Source: Bolinopsis microptera (Eukaryota; Ctenophora; Tentaculata; Lobata; Bolinopsidae). From it: a DNA stretch of 64,000 nt. The stretch is taken from positions 14,623,340 through 14,687,339 of the forward strand of contig NC_087081.1 in NCBI RefSeq assembly GCF_026151205.1, read 5' to 3'. The notes under the pieces were generated by a model. The model saw nothing but the letters and a program-made list of their open reading frames with translations. It searched no databases and was not told the origin of the DNA. The position numbers and the translations under genes are program-made. Shown in pieces: positions 1-11,899 of this stretch. Each line of letters opens with the position of its first letter. Positions within the stretch are counted from its first letter, which is position 1.

Positions 1-414
1 AGTAGAGTTGACAAGGAGATGAAAGCATTCGCTAAGGAGTTGAACAAGGATAAGCCAGATATGAGCGCAGTAATTCGCAGCTACTCCAAGATGAACAAGA
101 AAGGAATGTGCTCAAAGAAGTGTTCGAACGAGATAGCGGATACATTCTACTCGTGTTGCAGTGTGGAAGCGCTTGACTTGGCAAAGGAACACAAAGTAGG
201 AAAGAATATTGGCAACATCATGGAAAACGTTTGGGGTCTGCTCTCCACATTCTCCCAGGAAATGGGCGATGCACCGATCACCAAGGAGGATCTCCGTGTG
301 TACATGGCTACATACGACCCTGAGATGATGTGCGGAAAGAAGAAGGGAAGTGTGTTCAAGAAGCAGAGGGACGAATGTGAGGAGGAGAAGGAAGAGTATA
401 GGTATGGAATGTAA
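1..414 (+). CDS. Lysine- and cysteine-rich protein, probable last exon (partial)
   Basis: The frame is open from base 1 and ends at TAA 412-414. The first in-window ATG is at 19, but the open frame before it suggests that this is the 3' exon of a gene entering from the left. The 131 residues after that ATG are highly charged and contain two cysteine clusters (CSKKCSNE and YSCC) and a basic tail (KKKGSVFKKQ, then EEEKEE). No membrane segment is visible. A polyadenylation signal AATAAA at 637-642 fits a 3' UTR of about 230 bases. The family is not recognised. Even codon use and downstream poly(A) signalling make it likely to be a real host gene. Confidence 0.55.
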   Translation, partial: SRVDKEMKAFAKELNKDKPDMSAVIRSYSKMNKKGMCSKKCSNEIADTFYSCCSVEALDLAKEHKVGKNIGNIMENVWGLLSTFSQEMGDAPITKEDLRVYMATYDPEMMCGKKKGSVFKKQRDECEEEKEEYRYGM

Positions 415-636
415 AGGGACTAGAATAGCTGTTTAATGAACTGTGGATGTTGAAACAAACCGTGAAATTTCGATTCTATTTATATATTACGATCTGTGTA
501 TCATGTATATTTCTTCAGCATTGTGAAAAAAATGTATGTCATATATTTATCGGTGTGTTTCACATCACAATGTAAAAGACACCCATTTTTCCCCTGAAAG
601 AAAATGGTTTACCAAGTTGAAGGACGAGAATCTAGA

Positions 637-642
637 AATAAA
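637..642 (+). promoter_or_regulatory. Polyadenylation signal AATAAA
   Basis: A canonical hexamer lies about 225 bases after the stop of the left-edge gene, in an AT-rich 3' UTR. It is placed by position only; no cleavage site was identified. Confidence 0.4.
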
Positions 643-2740
643 GTCAAATAATTTCTAACCCGGGTGGCAGTAAAGATATTTTCCTGTGTCGACACAGAAC
701 TCGTCCTCAACACATGGCCAGGTACTGCACGTGTGTCTTGTGCACGTGGGCGCGGCCTGGTCCCACCTCATCTTATCTGTATTTAGAACACATGTGTTAC
801 TTTTACTTCTGTGCACGTGCCAAATCACAAATGTGGTGATTTGAGGTATTCAAAGTTCTATTCATAAAGAAACCTTCGATAAACGGAAAATCATCGGAAT
901 ATAAAAAGAGATTTTGGAAGATTTTTTAAGAAGAGCTTTTCTGCCGTCCCCTTGACCGAAATTTCGCGGTTTTGACTGAAATTTGTACCAGTTACCAATC
1001 AGTGAGGTCGGCGAGCGTGACACAAGTCGCCATCAAGGTACTGGAAGCAGTATATCCGGAGAAAACTTTGACGCAATGAAAATTTTGAATATGTCCTACC
1101 AGTAGGACATATTCGAATTTCAGCCTTCCGCGGCCCAAATTTCGCTGTTTTTACTGAATTTTACTTGAATGACCAAAACAAAAGATTAGCAATTCATACC
1201 GTTTTTGCCAGTGACACAGTTGAGGGAGGTAGACCCAGTCAAGTAGTAGTATTTGTTACAAGTTATTTCTGCGGAGTACCTTGACAGGGTGGAGGAGCCA
1301 TTTGGGACATCTGGTGGTGGACACACTGAAAATAATTAATATTACCACATATTATTACCATTTACCACATATTACCACATCGTGATCGTGTTTGTTTTTC
1401 CAGCCCCTGATCGATCACTGCATTAGATAAAATAGCACAATAACATGTGATATTTAACTATTTCTTGATGTTTGATCTCACAGCGAATCATCATATTATT
1501 CATAAATTTCTCATTCCTCTAGCTCTGTAAATAATAATTAAGACAGAACAAGGTTTCATGCCAAATGACATCATTGGATGTGTTCTATAAATTCCCCTGG
1601 AAATTACAAAACTACTTGATTCCATCTACTTTGAGGACGTTACCCGGAGAGGTGGCTGAACTCAGCCAGACTGAACACTATTAACTCACTCTTTAAGTAG
1701 CCCTTATAATCTGTTGAAAATTCGGCTCGTCATTTTACAAATTACATGAGGTCGTTATGGTATCATTGAAATTGGTTTTAAAATGTTTTCTGAAACAGAA
1801 GAATAGGAATAACCCTGGCTGTCCGCTGTGGCCCGCATAAACAACACCTCACTGACCTTCCATCTGCCACCTATCAAACAATCTCTAGGATTTCATAGCT
1901 GAAGATGGAAAATAAACGAATCTCTAATGAAGTAACATTAAAACGTTCGAGAATTTTCCTTTGTCGGGTGAGTAAATTGGATTTACTCCGTGCTAACTAC
2001 ATTACAGTATAAATAATTCTGCTTCTCAAGTAACACTCAGCTTTCACACGTACAGTTTCTACCACACGTACAGTCTCTACCTCCGTACGTTATTTTGTTT
2101 TCTTTACCATTTTGTGTACCACTGACTAGCACTCCAGGCCCGTCACAACCAAAAACAATGTCTGCTCTCTACCCGACAGCATATGGTTGTAAAGAAACCA
2201 ACAAACGCCCGACTTCTACAACAATGATCTTGCAACCAACTGAAAACCAGCGGAACATCTCGCCACTTAAAATCTTCAATCCTCAATCTCGAGATGTAGC
2301 GGTGATAAAATCAAAGAAACAGGTTAGTGATATTGAATACTTTTCGCCATTACATAGCCGAAATTCTAGATATTATCTCCATCAAATATGATGGTTAAAA
2401 AATCATAGAGTCATAGTGAAATTCTCGCCATTTTCGGCATTCTTGCTACCGAAATTATGGCCAAATTCTCGCCAATCTTGCCATCAATGACAATATAGTG
2501 ACAAACATCAAGGCGAAATTGTCGTAATTTCTAATTTCTAAGATAAGTCTTTATTCTTTTATTCCAGGGAACAAGGCTGTCGGAAAAAGAGCCAGGCTAC
2601 ATCTGGATTCAGTCACCGCAAAACAGGAAGTGAAATCTGTACTAGTCCACTTCAAAGTTGAGGTTCCGAGTTTTAGATCGGGATGTGCAAGAAGAGAGCA
2701 TCACAATAACAACGTAGATTTAAAGGTATTATATTAACCC
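643..2740. other. No recognisable gene
   Basis: AT-rich non-coding sequence. A 98-codon open frame at 2095-2391 has no recognisable motif and low-complexity composition, so it is not called. A short inverted pair around 1092-1108 (ATGTCCTACC / GGTAGGACAT region) and the doubled phrase near 2050-2080 (cacacgtacagt) are minor. Confidence 0.5.
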
Positions 2741-2741
2741 A

Positions 2742-3040
2742 ACACATGGACCCCACTAGATGGACCCCACATGGACCCCACATGGACCCCACATGGACCC
2801 CACATGAACACCACATGGACCCCACATGGACCCCACATAGACCCCACATGGACCCCACATGGACCCCACATGAACCCCACATGGCCCCCACATGGACCCC
2901 ACATGGACCCCACATAGACCCCACATGGACCCCACATAGACCCCACATGGACCCCATATGGACCCCACATAGACCACACATAGACCCCACATAGACCCCA
3001 CATGGACCCCACATGGACCCCACATGGACCCCACATGGAC
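2742..3040. repeat. 11-bp tandem satellite (ATGGACCCCAC)n
   Basis: About 27 copies of an 11-bp unit ATGGACCCCAC with occasional ATAGACCCCAC or ATGAACCCCAC variants. The period is not a multiple of 3, so all frames stay open on both strands and create spurious 80-140-codon open frames on either strand; these are not genes. Confidence 0.95.
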
Positions 3041-3540
3041 ATTGAACTTGCTCGAAGTACAATAAAATTACAATATAAAATGACACAATGTTTTCTTAAG
3101 ATTTTAAAAGTGAACTGTCGTTAGGGGGGGGGGGGGGGGGGGTCCAACTACATTTTTGTACAATAATTTAGCGTACATTTGGCAAAAATCTGATGGCCAT
3201 GTACAGGGTGGGCCAAAAGTCAGTGGGCATACGTTGGCCTTAATAGCTCAGTCACAGAAAGAATTGTAACAATTCTTTCTGGTATGACTTACTACTACCA
3301 CTGGTTCGAGGAATTTGTCAAATCGATAAATATTCGAGTTAATTTGTTTCAAATGAAGGTTCATTTTTGCATTTATTTGATAGTTTAGATAGTCGAATCG
3401 AGCTAAATTTTATTGAATTGTGTTTGGCCATTCGAATTACGTTTGTCCTGAAAAAATTAGAACTGTAGCTTCTCAGATAACAGAGATATGAAGCATAACG
3501 AGTTTATTCATTACGTGTGATCAGGTGATTGGTTTACCTA

Positions 3541-3800
3541 ATCACGTTATTAGGTGACCAGGAGGTGACCGGGACATGATTTCAGGCCTGACCGGGACAG
3601 GGATACAAAATGTGACTTGACCGGGACCGGGACCGGGACTGAGATTATCAATTTACCGGGACCGGGACCGGGACCGGGACCAATAATTTCTATCTTACCG
3701 GGACCGTGACCGGGACCGGGACCAACAATCCAATTTTACCGGGATGACCGGGATGACCGGGATTTGACCGGGATGACCGGGATGACCGGGACCAAAACTG
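3541..3800. repeat. GACCGG-type short tandem repeat, left array
   Basis: Degenerate tandem hexamer GGGACC (read as gaccgggaccggg) with gaccgggat variants towards the right. It lies inside the mariner-like element and shares unit and orientation with the array at 4232-4365. Confidence 0.85.
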
Positions 3801-4231
3801 GTATTCTCATATTGAAAGCTGCAACTTTCATTTACATTATAATTGAACAATTTGAATAAGTAATAACTAGAATATTAAATTAGAAAAAACTAGAAAAAAC
3901 CCGTCAATATGGGGCATGGGTCTAATGTACTACACCAATAATGTTCATGTACTGATTACTCAAGTTCACCCTCATTCCTCATACCTCAATCAATGATCCC
4001 TCAAATTATTCAACAGTTTCATTGTCCAATTCCAATTGACAATTGGGCTTAGCCCGAGTTGACAACTTGATGTTACTTTGCACTTATGAGTTATGTAACG
4101 ATATTAGTTTATTTGGCTCAGAGGTTGTTTAAAGATGAAATTCACAATGAATGAAAGTAAAAACTTAAAATCACAGTGAATGAAATTATGTAAAAGATCG
4201 CGGTCAAAATTCCGGCAAATTTGAGTGATTG

Positions 4232-4365
4232 ACCGGGACCGGGACCGGGACCGGACCAAGAATCCTGAATTAACCGGGACCGGGACCGGGATCATAAATC
4301 AGCATTTGACCGGGACCGGGATGAAAAATGTGACTTGACCGGGACCGGGACCGGGACCGGGACCA
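4232..4365. repeat. GACCGG-type short tandem repeat, right array
   Basis: Same hexamer unit and same orientation as 3541-3800, separated by about 430 bp of unique AT-rich sequence. Direct, not inverted, orientation argues that the arrays are internal satellites rather than long terminal inverted repeats. Confidence 0.8.
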
Positions 4366-4907
4366 GGATAGCTCAAAATTGCCAATCCCGGTCACTTCCT
4401 GTAGGTGACCCCGTTAACCACTCCGTTAAACATTATGGGAATTGTTAAGGGTGCCCAATTAAGGTGTCGTTTCAAGGTGTCATATAATCACCCAGTCAAT
4501 GTTGTTAACGAGATACAGAAAATGCCTGATAACATCGTCCTATCTAATCCGTTTTTGCCTCATGTGTTTCAGATCAAATGCAACATTCAATAATCTACCG
4601 TCTCTGAAAAAATAGGCGTTCAGCATGTTCAGAGAAAACAATATAGGGTTTTAAAATCGAATGGGTGTGGCTAATATATTCGGAATTTTCCAAATTTAGA
4701 CGACGGAATCCTCGAACAGTAAGTACAGTTGCCATAGCAAAAGCAACAGTCTCAAATGTAAAACACGGGAGCTTTTAGGGCAACGTATGCCCACGGACTT
4801 TGGGGCCCACCTTGTACATTAATGGTCATAAAAAAATGAACAACAAAATCGGAAATCCCTGAAACGGAACAGGAAAAACGGAAAAAACATATTTTGTAAT
4901 CATTTAT

Positions 4908-5095
4908 GTATATATGTACATTTGGCAAAAATTGGTTGCAAACAGGAAAAAACATATTTTGTATATTTTTGTACATTTTTGTACATGTACATTTGGCCAA
5001 TCTGGTGGCCAAACAGGAAAAAAATATTTTGTACATTTTTGTACATTATTAGTACATGTACATTTGGCAAAAATCTGGTGGCCATGTACAAAAAT
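4908..5095. repeat. Tandem repeat of ~65 bp (gtacatttggcaaaaa unit)
   Basis: About three imperfect copies of a unit that starts gtacatttggcaaaa and contains aaacaggaaaaaa and ttttgtacattttt. A related piece is found on the other side of the nested mariner element (3172-3203), so the mariner element interrupted this array. Confidence 0.75.
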
Positions 5096-5136
5096 GTTTT
5101 TTAGGGGGTTTTTTGGACCCCCCCCCCCTGTCGTTA

Positions 5137-6000
5137 CATAACTGCATGATTTAAGAATATCTTAGTGATGCTGCTTTGATGTTTGAGTCCCTTTTAGCTT
5201 CATTTACTTTTAAATCTCCCTATTTTCTTTGTGGTAACAAATTCATTCTTTCATTGAAATACTTAATCGAATAGTTGACATATTTACAAACTATGCTTAA
5301 CTTAACGACGTTTTAAATAAAACTATATCAGTCAAGATTCTCAATAATTCATTGTGGTACCAGTTTCCAAAAAAGGTTTAAAGTAATTAAATTTTCGATC
5401 GGTTTTACGATCATTTGGAACAGGAGAAAACAAAATAGTGTTGGTTTGCCTGGGTCTCACGCACAGATTAAAATGATCGTGATATTTCTTTTGTGTCCCG
5501 TCATCAGAAATGATATGTTCCATCTGAATTGTGAAATATCATAAATCTTATAATAACAATTATCCTCTTTTCATATAACCACAATTACCCAACAACGCGT
5601 TCGCTTGTTTTATTTTATACAAAGCGTCTCCCCTTACCTAGCGATAATGTTGATCAGGAGGAACATAAATATCTAAATGTTTCTGGTATGTTAGCAGCAC
5701 ACTGTACGTTCAGCTTGCTCTATTCCTCAGAAATGCTGTTCTCCGTTCTATTCGAAATTACAAATCTAATCCAAATTTAACACGTACGTTAACTGTCAAT
5801 CTTAGAGTATCATCTTGTTCGACTCCATACTTTGTTGAAGAGAAAATAAAAGACAATTTCTTTATTTATTGAGCATCCAGACTTTCATCAAAAAGTCACC
5901 ATGAGCCGGACAATGTTATCAGCCACACAATTCCAGTTAACAATAACTAAAATTCCAGCTAAATTGATTATACGGCCAGTGGAAATTGCGGAGGCAGACA
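5137..6000. other. No recognisable gene
   Basis: Non-coding AT-rich sequence. Short open frames (for example 5341-5523, - strand) have no family signature. It could be intron or downstream sequence of the sushi-like exon at 6010-6172, which reads on the - strand. Confidence 0.4.
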
Positions 6001-6009
6001 AGAACCAAC

Positions 6010-6172
6010 CTGACTTGAAGCAGCAGGAACCTTGACACATTGAGCGAAACCACATGACAATACCGGTACTCGATACAAGGCCATGCTTCTGCTCCTTCGC
6101 AGGTGCGTAATTCACATTTGGGTAGTGTCCCCTTCCAATCACCATCTTCTAGACACTGCACAGTCTCTTGCT
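6010..6172 (-). CDS. Sushi/CCP-like exon (part of a larger gene)
   Basis: On the minus strand a good acceptor (pyrimidine-rich TTCTTTCAG ending at 6173) opens an exon encoding EQETVQCLEDGDWKGTLPKC, the C-x(n)-G-x-W-x(n)-P-x-C pattern of the second half of a complement-control (sushi) module. It continues with a further cysteine-rich stretch (RTCEGAEAWPC). A donor CAG|GTTGGT at 6010/6009 is one candidate 3' boundary; CCG|GTATTG nearby is another. Sushi modules are extracellular adhesion or complement-like units, sometimes split over two exons as here. Partner exons were not found. Moderate certainty on the domain, low on the boundaries. Confidence 0.42.
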
Positions 6173-6613
6173 CTGAAAGAATTTGGTTTTTATTCCACAA
6201 CTGCATGACGTCAAACAATTGGAAAATGATATAAATGATTGTAAATTGAGTTGCTTTTGAACTATGACAGACACCTCAGCTCACTTCATTTATAATCATT
6301 TACAGCCGGGCTATGACAGGGGATGTAGCCTGTATTTAAAGAGGCTCTATAAGGTATAACCTGCAGAGTCTGTGGAAAATGATGTGACCTCTAGAGTCTA
6401 GTTTGAGTAGGGCGTGGCAGCATCTCAAAGAATTTTCACAATTATGCTGAGCTCAGATAACCTACTCCAAAGCATGAGTCGTGTAATGACGATTTAATGC
6501 GGTGTCATGTGCTGGTTGGGTAATTAATCTAGGCTCTAACAGAGCTGCTGACTAGATAGAATGCCAGTGAGTACGAGAAGAACCTATAGAGTTGATCAGC
6601 CGATCCACAGATG

Positions 6614-6631
6614 AGGGGGGGGGGGGGGGGG
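6614..6631. repeat. Poly-G tract
   Basis: An uninterrupted run of 18 or so G. Similar G or C runs lie at element borders elsewhere in the window (3124, 5118-5128, 18347-18362, 28270-28280, 63661-63671). Confidence 0.9.
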
Positions 6632-7261
6632 CTCGATCCTTTCACGTAAATGAACTGAGTTGCGATTCTTGGGTAAAATTATTCTAATCCCGGTTGATGC
6701 GACAAGTAAAAAATGCTCTTTTTCAATACAACAATGCGACTCATAAACAAAACTCAATCCGGATTTTACATGTACTGAGTAGGCAGCTTAATGAGTCTTT
6801 GGAAACCAATTAGTGCCATTACTGGACATAGCTTAGTTTAATATTAGAATTAGAATTATAATTTGAATTTACACGCAAATACAATAAGAATAAAAAATAA
6901 TTTAGAAGCTTCAATCTGCTGTGCAGGGCCATTGAAGTCAGTCCGAAAACTGTTAGCAGAACACCCTTCTAGGGACATAAGGATATAACATGTAAAAACA
7001 TATTAAGTAATAAATTAATGTAGTGATAAAATCAGATATATAGAATTAATGGGCCAAAAACAAGTTCCTGGAGGATTTTAAACCCAGCATTATTCATATA
7101 CCAAGACATTTATGCCTCTTGATTTATGCTATGTAGTAGTTCGAATGAGCAGAAAAATGTAAAGTTAAAATCTAGAAAGGAAATTTTTTGAGAAAATACA
7201 AAGTTTCACATTTTATTATCACCAATCAATCATTTTTTAGCACTAAATATTATAAATCACA

Positions 7262-7400
7262 TAACCCCGGCATGCGCAGGGATTATAATTCAATTTTTCC
7301 CGCGCGCGGGGAAAAGATTTTTATAATATTTCGAGTGCGAAGCCGAGGGAATATTATGAAAATAACCCGAGTGCTTTAGCACGAGGGGTTATTTTAATAT
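7262..7400. repeat. Cluster of small hairpins around an ATAACCCC inverted repeat
   Basis: Contains hairpins AATAACCC..GTGC-TTTA-GCAC..GGGTTATT (about 7362-7394) and ATAATATTTCG..CGAGGGAATATTAT (about 7324-7357), bounded by ATAACCCC at 7261 and GGGGTTAT at 7386-7393. It looks like a small foldback element; no target duplication could be fixed. Confidence 0.45.
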
Positions 7401-7428
7401 AACTTAACCGGCGGTGTTGTGTGTTATA

Positions 7429-8192
7429 AAAACCCCTCCGGGTTAGTGATAGGCACCAACAAATTTGACATTTTAATCTAAATATAGCTTATGAGATCAT
7501 TATGGAAAATATGAAATGAATTGGGGACTACCAAAAATATACAATAAGGTTACTATGACTTATGAAATTGGCGTTATATCTAAAAACCTTATTCTCAGTC
7601 AGAACGTTTTGAATGAATATGAAATATCGATTACGGGGCGTCGAGTTAAGCCCTGGCAAGCGATTGAAAGCTAATAACTGATATCGGTGTCTTGAGAAGT
7701 TTATCAAAAGTCGACGATATAATAATGGCTATATCAAACCGGACAAAATATAAACCGACGGACAAAAATCAAATGTAACCGTCGAGACCAAGTTTGGGAA
7801 ACTGGTTCCAATTAATGTAAGAGTTTAAGTAATGTAAGCAGAGTGCTGGAGTTTTCGCCAGCCCCTGCAATTAGGACGATAACGTAGATCGAGTGTATTT
7901 ATAGTTCTTAGTTAAGCCATAGGTCACGTGACATTTGTTACCAATTGCGCGTCGTAGTAGTTGTCACGTGATACACGTCATCAAAACACGTGAAGTACGC
8001 GGTTTTGAAATTCTCATGGAATGTCAAAACAAAACAAATCTTGTTGAGCCAAAATTAGCGGGGCGGGATTATAAAAGCTGTGCCTGGGTATTTATACAGC
8101 GGGAAAAAATCTAACAGCGGGAGCCGGGATTATAGAATTATTTAGCGGCGAGCCGGGATTTCAGAATCTTATTCTATTCCGGAGGGGTCTTT
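7429..8192. mobile_element. Putative MITE with ACCCCTCCGG ends
   Basis: ACCCCTCCGG near 7429 and the complement CCGGAGGGGT at 8183-8192 are inverted ends about 760 bp apart with no coding capacity between them. No clean target duplication is visible, so element status is inferred from the inverted ends only. Confidence 0.35.
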
Positions 8193-8199
8193 AATTATT

Positions 8200-9120
8200 A
8201 TATTAACCAAAGTCCCAGTTGGTAAAATTTGTATGGGACATCCTGTACCTTGCAACTATTATAGATGGCACATCAGCTTAATTATGCAGTTATACTCCCT
8301 AGCATTATCTCGTTTTAGAACATCCCTAGTGTTGGGATAGGCTACCAAGTCTAGCCTTGAAGATTCTACAAATTTACTGTTTACATCTAGCCTGGTCTAG
8401 AATCTTCCCTTCCAACACTTTGTACAAAAAAAAAAATACTGAATGGTAGATGGATCAAAATCCCTTCCACCGAGTTTATTGATATTGAGTTTGAAAGATT
8501 TACTGTGTATACTACCTGCAGGTACTAAGTAGTAATAATTATCCACAGGAGAATGTAGCGCTGGTTTCAGTTATCATAACTGTTCCATTTTCAAGTTATA
8601 GTTGATAGTGGGGCACGCTGAAGTAAAAACATTAGTGAACACATTTTTGTTGACTAATCATTTAAAATTCAGTGATAATATGATTTCAGAAGCGTTATGC
8701 ACTCATTGATGATGATACTGACGCTGAACAAAAATTTCAATTTTGTCAGTACCTTTTGGGCAGCAAAATGAATGAGGTTACACAGGAACACAAGCGTGGT
8801 CATTATCAGCTATTAGATTTGCTTCAGACATGTGTTTATGTTAATGTTGGTATTATATATAATAATTATATATTATTAGTCAGCCACACTATCAGTTAAA
8901 ACAATGCCGTGACTTCAAAATGTCGGTAAAATGTACCTTTACAGTCATCCTCAACTTATTTGTTATAAAGTAGTGTTGAAAGTAATAAAACTATATATTA
9001 TTACTCATCCATTCCGGTGGTCGACGGGATCAAGAGACAGGGAGTCGGTCTCAGTCTTTCAAAAGAATCAGAAACTCCCTGATATCGTTCACTCCCCACC
9101 TCGGAGCGGGTTTTTTTACT
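8200..9120. other. No recognisable gene
   Basis: AT-rich non-coding sequence with an A-run at 8426-8437. It could be the 5' flank of the decayed LINE that starts near 9120. Confidence 0.4.
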
Positions 9121-9129
9121 GCTAGGCTC

Positions 9130-11890
9130 ATAGTAAGCAAATCAACATCTCTGTTGTTGTGGCCTATGCTCCAACTGCGGGTGCAGAGGAGAGTGAGAAA
9201 GATAAGTTTTATAGGGACACTCACAGATACATTTGATGGCTACCTCGTCACGATATCAAGTTACTGCTCGTCGTTTTTAATGCAAAGAACATCAGGCAGA
9301 TATGGACTGAAGCGGTCATCGGTGGGAATCACTCCATTAGCTCATCAAATGACAAGGGACAAGACTTGTGGATTTTCTGTTGCGATGTGAACCAGCTTGT
9401 CATCGGGGGAACTCTCTTCGAGCACAAGAAACATTCACAACGGGAACATGGCGGGGGTCCAACGGGCATCACGGTCAATCAGACTAGATATATCTGCATT
9501 GGGAAAGCGGTTTCGACAGTCACTTTTTGTTGTTAGGGTAAGTCGCGGGGCAGACATCGGTTTCCCGATCATTATCTGGTTTAGGACTGCTGAAAATCAA
9601 ACTTCAGTCAGTGACAACGATCAAACGCCACCAGGCCAATGTTGCCTGCCATTGAGCGCCTGGGGAAGTACTACGGTACAGAGTTACAATGGTGGCTCTT
9701 CAAAATCGAATTTGCAAGTCTGGCTAGTGAGGTCAACCTCGAGGATATGTGGGTAAATCAGACAGGACCGTCACTGATGTTCTCATAGAGGGTACTAGGC
9801 AAACGACCCCGGAAGGCAAAGCAGCAACACACCGGTCACGGAAAAGACCAAAGGATTTATTGATTACGCGGGCACCAGTTTAAGCGCAACGACCCAAAAC
9901 TCGGACGCTAACAGGTCAAGGAGTATTCTAAACTTAATAAGTTAGTCAAGAAAGCAGCAAGCTAGACGACAATAACTGGGGCAGTTAGAGTAGCAACTGA
10001 TCTTGAGAAGCAGCGAGCAAAGGTCAGCAGCGTGACGTTATGGGCAAAGAATCAGAAGATCTCTGGTAAGAACAAGAAGCCTCCAAGCATCTTGTGTCCG
10101 GGACAGGACGGTAGGAAGATCACGGATCCCCCAACAGCAGAGGGATAGGTGGAAGGAGCACTTTACTGACTTCTGACTGAACCCTCCATTATCAAGGTCG
10201 ACCTTGAGGACTTGATACAGTACCACCCAACCCCGCTTTAACTCTCTCTCTTGGTTCGGATGGACACCACCAGAGACGAGATTAGTTATTCCCTGACAAA
10301 GCTTACGAACAACAAAAGCCCAGGAGTGGACGGATAAACTAACGAGCAACTGAAGTATGGTGCGAGTACTCTTGTTGACCAATTAGAGTGTCTATTCAAG
10401 AAAGTTGGGAAGAGAGACTGTTCCTGAAGTATTGGTTAAGGGTGTGATCCATTGTTATTGGGAGAAAGGAGAACTTCAGTCTGCGGGACAAACAGTGGGT
10501 CACCTTAAGGTCTACAGCATCCAAGCTTTTTCAGCCATATGATTCTTCTTACGCGGTCTACAAGCTGGGTATGGGTGTCTTCTCAGGGCTGAATCAGTGC
10601 GGATTTAGGCGAAACCGCTCATGTATTGCATCAGATTTATTCTCTCCGAACTATTATTCATAACTGTTCTTGAGTTTAACAATTCTCTTTACCATTAATT
10701 TTGTCGAATTTCAAGGCAGGTTTGATTCTATCAGAAGGGACTTTTATTTTGGTGCAGTATGAGAAACCTATGGGCTGCCTGAAAAATATGTCAGAATATT
10801 ACAGTCATTTTTGGGGGTACCATGAGTGCCGTGAGGGTTAATGGGGAGCTGACAGGACTGGTTTGATGTTAACTCAGGCACAGGTCAGGGTGACATTCAA
10901 GCACTCTGTCTTTACTTTCTGCCTAAAATTTTCTGCATTTCTGGCTGAGACCAACAAGATCATCGTCCAGGCGCAGTGCTGCAGAAAGGAGATGAAGACG
11001 GTCGAGGAAAAGGTCATTTGGAACACCGATTGTGCGAGACATGGCATATTATGGACACTCAGGGGAAGGCCTACAGGAGTAAACCAGATCTATTAGTTCA
11101 TTGGCAGCTCCGACGCTGGGCTGTCAGAATTAAATGCAAAGAAGACCAATGCATGGCTGTAAGCTAAGTGCGCCTCCATCGACCTTTCATCAAGGGATGA
11201 TTGTATTGAGCTGAGGTTGAGGGTGAAACCGTCGAGGCAGGTTAGAACTTTGTCTACCTGGTGTGCAAACTTCAGGGGATGGGACAATCAACAAGAGACC
11301 TGGATGTCCGTAATCAGAAGGCTATAATGGCGCCTTTCATCAGCTCTGGAACATTAGGAATAGCCGAACTATAAGACCTCCAACAAGATCAGGATTATAG
11401 GGGGCGGCTGTCCTCACCATCTTGTTGTCTGGAGCTGAAGTCTGGACACACCAAAAAGCAGCTGAAACGCTTCGGGTTTTTCCACCAAACCTCTTGAGAA
11501 GGACCTTCGGGATTAAATGGTTCTTTCATTTGACCAACGACGAAGTTCTTAGGAGGGCTGGCATCAAGTCAGTTGAGACATTCATCAGTGCTGCCAGGCT
11601 ACGTTGGTATGCGACATGTAGTTAGAATGCCGACTTAGGACTACCGAGGTTTCTTGTGTGAACTGGAAGCCAAATTATGGAAAGGGTCAAGGGGCAGACC
11701 TCGTATGAAACTGGAAGTCCTGCTTACTCGAAGATGCTGCTAAGTTTACAGGTGTTGAAAACTCGACAACGCCACAACAGAAGCTTTTGGCTACCAACGA
11801 GTACAGTGGAGACATATGTTACGCCCAACGCGATTGTGTGTGATGCAGGCCACTCACGACTAGGAGGGAGACCTTACCATGTAACATGTA
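9130..11890 (+). pseudogene. Decayed non-LTR retrotransposon (endonuclease-RT)
   Basis: Pieces of one polyprotein can be followed in order, in shifting frames, with many stops. About 9150-9240: endonuclease (VVVAYAPTAGAEESEKDKFY). About 9280-9330: FNAK, the GDFNAK-type motif. About 9450-9560: endonuclease end with NQ.DYICIGKRF-like residues. About 10270-10440: start of the RT (DEISYSL..LTNNKSPGVDG). About 10720-10930: RT with KAGFDSI and GTGQGDIQ. 11422-11625: an intact 67-codon stretch with LLSGAEVWT...RRTFGIKW...TNDEVLRRAG...RLRW, typical of RT C-termini. About 11640-11870: RGRPRMKW and LATNRVQWR. The element encodes reverse transcription and target cleavage in its family; this copy is dead. 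Confidence 0.8.
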
Positions 11891-11899
11891 TGGGTAATA

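Larger units (their letters stand above)
3204..4814. mobile_element. Tc1/mariner-like non-autonomous element nested in the larger element
   Basis: Ends CAGGGTGGGCCAAAAGTC... (3204 on) and the complementary ...ACTTTGGGGCCCACCTTG (to 4814) form TIRs of roughly 35 bp with a few mismatches, flanked by TA on both sides (3202-3203, 4815-4816). The sequence resembles the CAGGGTG..CCAAAAGT termini typical of mariner-type elements. The interior has no transposase but holds two arrays of GGGACC-type repeats. Non-autonomous status is inferred from the lack of any long frame. Confidence 0.65.
3124..5128. mobile_element. Non-autonomous DNA transposon with 8-bp target duplication
   Basis: The ends are inverted repeats, a G-run followed by GTCCAA on the left and TTGGACC plus a C-run on the right. 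They are flanked by an exact 8-bp direct repeat TGTCGTTA (3116-3123 and 5129-5136), which is direct evidence for transposition. No transposase frame is present. An 8-bp duplication fits hAT, P or Merlin superfamilies; the terminal G-run does not settle which. A second element (3204-4814) sits inside it. Confidence 0.7.

Noticed and set aside
2673-3086. Long overlapping open frames on both strands
   Set aside because: They are created by the 11-bp satellite, whose period leaves all frames open; no protein function is implied.
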